Notes under the pieces: generated by a model
The model's database searches: none
What the model was told of the DNA's origin: nothing
What the model saw: only the letters and a program-made list of their open reading frames with translations
Assembly: GCA_023432845.1 (NCBI GenBank)
Contig: JAEZEY010000202.1
Coordinates: 1 to 6,581 of the forward strand
Source of the DNA: Pseudomonadota bacterium
GTDB lineage: Bacteria; Pseudomonadota; Alphaproteobacteria; Rhizobiales; Xanthobacteraceae
Reading direction: 5' to 3'
Length of the DNA stretch: 6,581 nt
Shown here: piece after piece, positions 5,520 through 6,581 of the stretch
Position numbering within the stretch: position 1 is the stretch's first letter
Layout of the letters: each line of letters opens with the position of its first letter
Translations under genes and position numbers: made by a program

Positions 5520-6559
5520 TTCCGGATCTCGCGCGAAGTACCGGCGCGATCGTAAGCCTCGACGATGCGCTGCACCAGCTCGTGACGGATGACGTCGGCG
5601 GCGCCAAATTCGACCATGCCGATGCCGTCAACGCCCTTCAGCAGGCGCGTCGCTTCGGCAAGGCCCGAGACCTGACCGTTCGGCAGGTCGACCTGCGACG
5701 GGTCGCCGGTGACGATCATGCGGCTGTTCTCGCCGAGCCGGGTCAGAAACATCTTCATCTGCATAGAGGTCGTGTTCTGCGCCTCGTCGAGAATGATGCA
5801 GGCATTCGCCAGCGTGCGTCCGCGCATGAAGGCGAGCGGCGCGATCTCGATGTCACCCTGCTCAAGCGCGCGCTCGACGATGCGCGGGTCCATCAAGTCG
5901 TGCAGCGCGTCATAGATCGGGCGCAGATAGGGATCGACCTTCTCGCGCATGTCGCCCGGCAGGAAGCCGAGGCGCTCGCCGGCTTCGACGGCCGGACGCG
6001 ACAAAATAATGCGATCGACTTCCTTGCGCTCGAACATCTGGATCGCCTGCGCGACCGCGAGCCAGGTCTTTCCTGTGCCAGCGGGGCCGATGCCGAAGAC
6101 CAGCGAATGGCGCTTGAGCGCGCGCATATAGGCGTCCTGCGCCGCGGTGCGGGCGCGCACCGGACGCTTGCGCAAATTGATTTCCTCGAAAGCCTGGCGT
6201 GGCTGGCTCGAGTCGAAATCGAACAGCGAACCCTGCGCTATGGCCTGACGGATGGCGCCCTCGACGTCGCCGGTCGACAGATCGTGGCCGCGCTTGATCT
6301 GCTCGTAGAGGCCCTCGAGCACGCGGCGCGCCTGTTCGACGCCGCCACGCGAGCCTTCGAGCGTAACGTGATTGCCGCGCGAGTCGGCCTTCACGCCGAG
6401 CTTGCGTTCGACCAGCGCCAGGTTCTGGCCATACTGGCCGAACAGCATCGAAGCGAACTTGTTGTCCTCGAAAGCGAGCACGACCTGCGTCGTGGCCGTT
6501 TCATCGGAAACGGCGGCGGCGGGGATCACGGGATCCGGTGTGCGCAAAGTTGTCCTCAA
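5516..6559 (-). CDS. phoH: PhoH-family ATPase (PhoH/PhoL, YbeZ-like)
   Basis: This is a cytoplasmic P-loop NTPase related to the helicase core. YbeZ, the E. coli homologue, works with YbeY in RNA metabolism; the PhoH name comes from phosphate-starvation regulation of a relative. The 347-aa reading has a KH-like N-terminal domain (about 25-90), Walker A GPAGTGKT (158-165), the PhoH signature SRPAVEAGERLGFLPGD (187-203), Walker B IILDEAQN (255-262, Asp258-Glu259) and TGDPSQVDLP (284-293). The start is uncertain. The TTG at 6559 has GGGAG only 1 nt upstream, whereas the next in-frame TTG at 6547 has GAGG at a 6-nt distance and would give 343 aa. The frame is also open to the window edge, so an upstream start is possible. 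In related genomes miaB often precedes phoH, but this lies outside the window. Confidence 0.93.
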   Translation of the reverse strand: MRTTLRTPDPVIPAAAVSDETATTQVVLAFEDNKFASMLFGQYGQNLALVERKLGVKADSRGNHVTLEGSRGGVEQARRVLEGLYEQIKRGHDLSTGDVEGAIRQAIAQGSLFDFDSSQPRQAFEEINLRKRPVRARTAAQDAYMRALKRHSLVFGIGPAGTGKTWLAVAQAIQMFERKEVDRIILSRPAVEAGERLGFLPGDMREKVDPYLRPIYDALHDLMDPRIVERALEQGDIEIAPLAFMRGRTLANACIILDEAQNTTSMQMKMFLTRLGENSRMIVTGDPSQVDLPNGQVSGLAEATRLLKGVDGIGMVEFGAADVIRHELVQRIVEAYDRAGTSREIRK

Positions 6560-6581
6560 GCTCCCAAACTGGCCAATGCCG

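Overview
The window is a GC-rich stretch of chromosome from an alphaproteobacterium, most likely Hyphomicrobiales/Rhizobiales. I infer this from the protein sequences, from the gene order phoH-ybeY-corC-lnt-XRE regulator-metK, and from GC-rich dispersed palindromes of a kind common in that order. No rRNA, tRNA, CRISPR array, transposase or phage gene was recognised. All six genes are on the minus strand, so transcription runs from high to low coordinates.

From the right edge, the first block is a tight run of four genes. These are phoH (PhoH-family ATPase, about 6559-5516), ybeY (rRNA-processing metalloenzyme, 5519-5025), corC (CBS-domain protein of the YbeX/CorC type, 5025-3898) and lnt (apolipoprotein N-acyltransferase, 3895-2300). 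The junctions are an ATGA overlap, a TAATG overlap and a 2-nt gap before a TTG start, so the four are almost certainly co-transcribed and translationally coupled. They join RNA quality control (PhoH, YbeY, perhaps CorC) to lipoprotein maturation (Lnt).

An AT-rich 223-bp gap (2077-2299) separates lnt from a small XRE-family regulator (2076-1669) of the rhizobial PraR/PhrR type. The gap carries a perfect inverted repeat and further copies of the same half-site, which could be the regulator's own operator. A strong intrinsic terminator (1601-1631) follows the regulator and separates it from metK.

metK (S-adenosylmethionine synthetase, 1410-136) starts at a GTG behind a strong Shine-Dalgarno sequence. 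Its leader contains a GC hairpin whose loop is complementary to that Shine-Dalgarno. The leader can therefore fold as a pseudoknot or as two competing hairpins, which would gate translation. This is the most interesting non-coding signal in the window. A terminator hairpin follows metK, flanked by two copies of a GC-rich palindromic repeat (6-34 and 94-117).

The protein-coding content is conserved housekeeping. I do not see a new multi-gene system; the points worth following are regulatory: the metK leader, the regulator's upstream region, and the repeats after metK.
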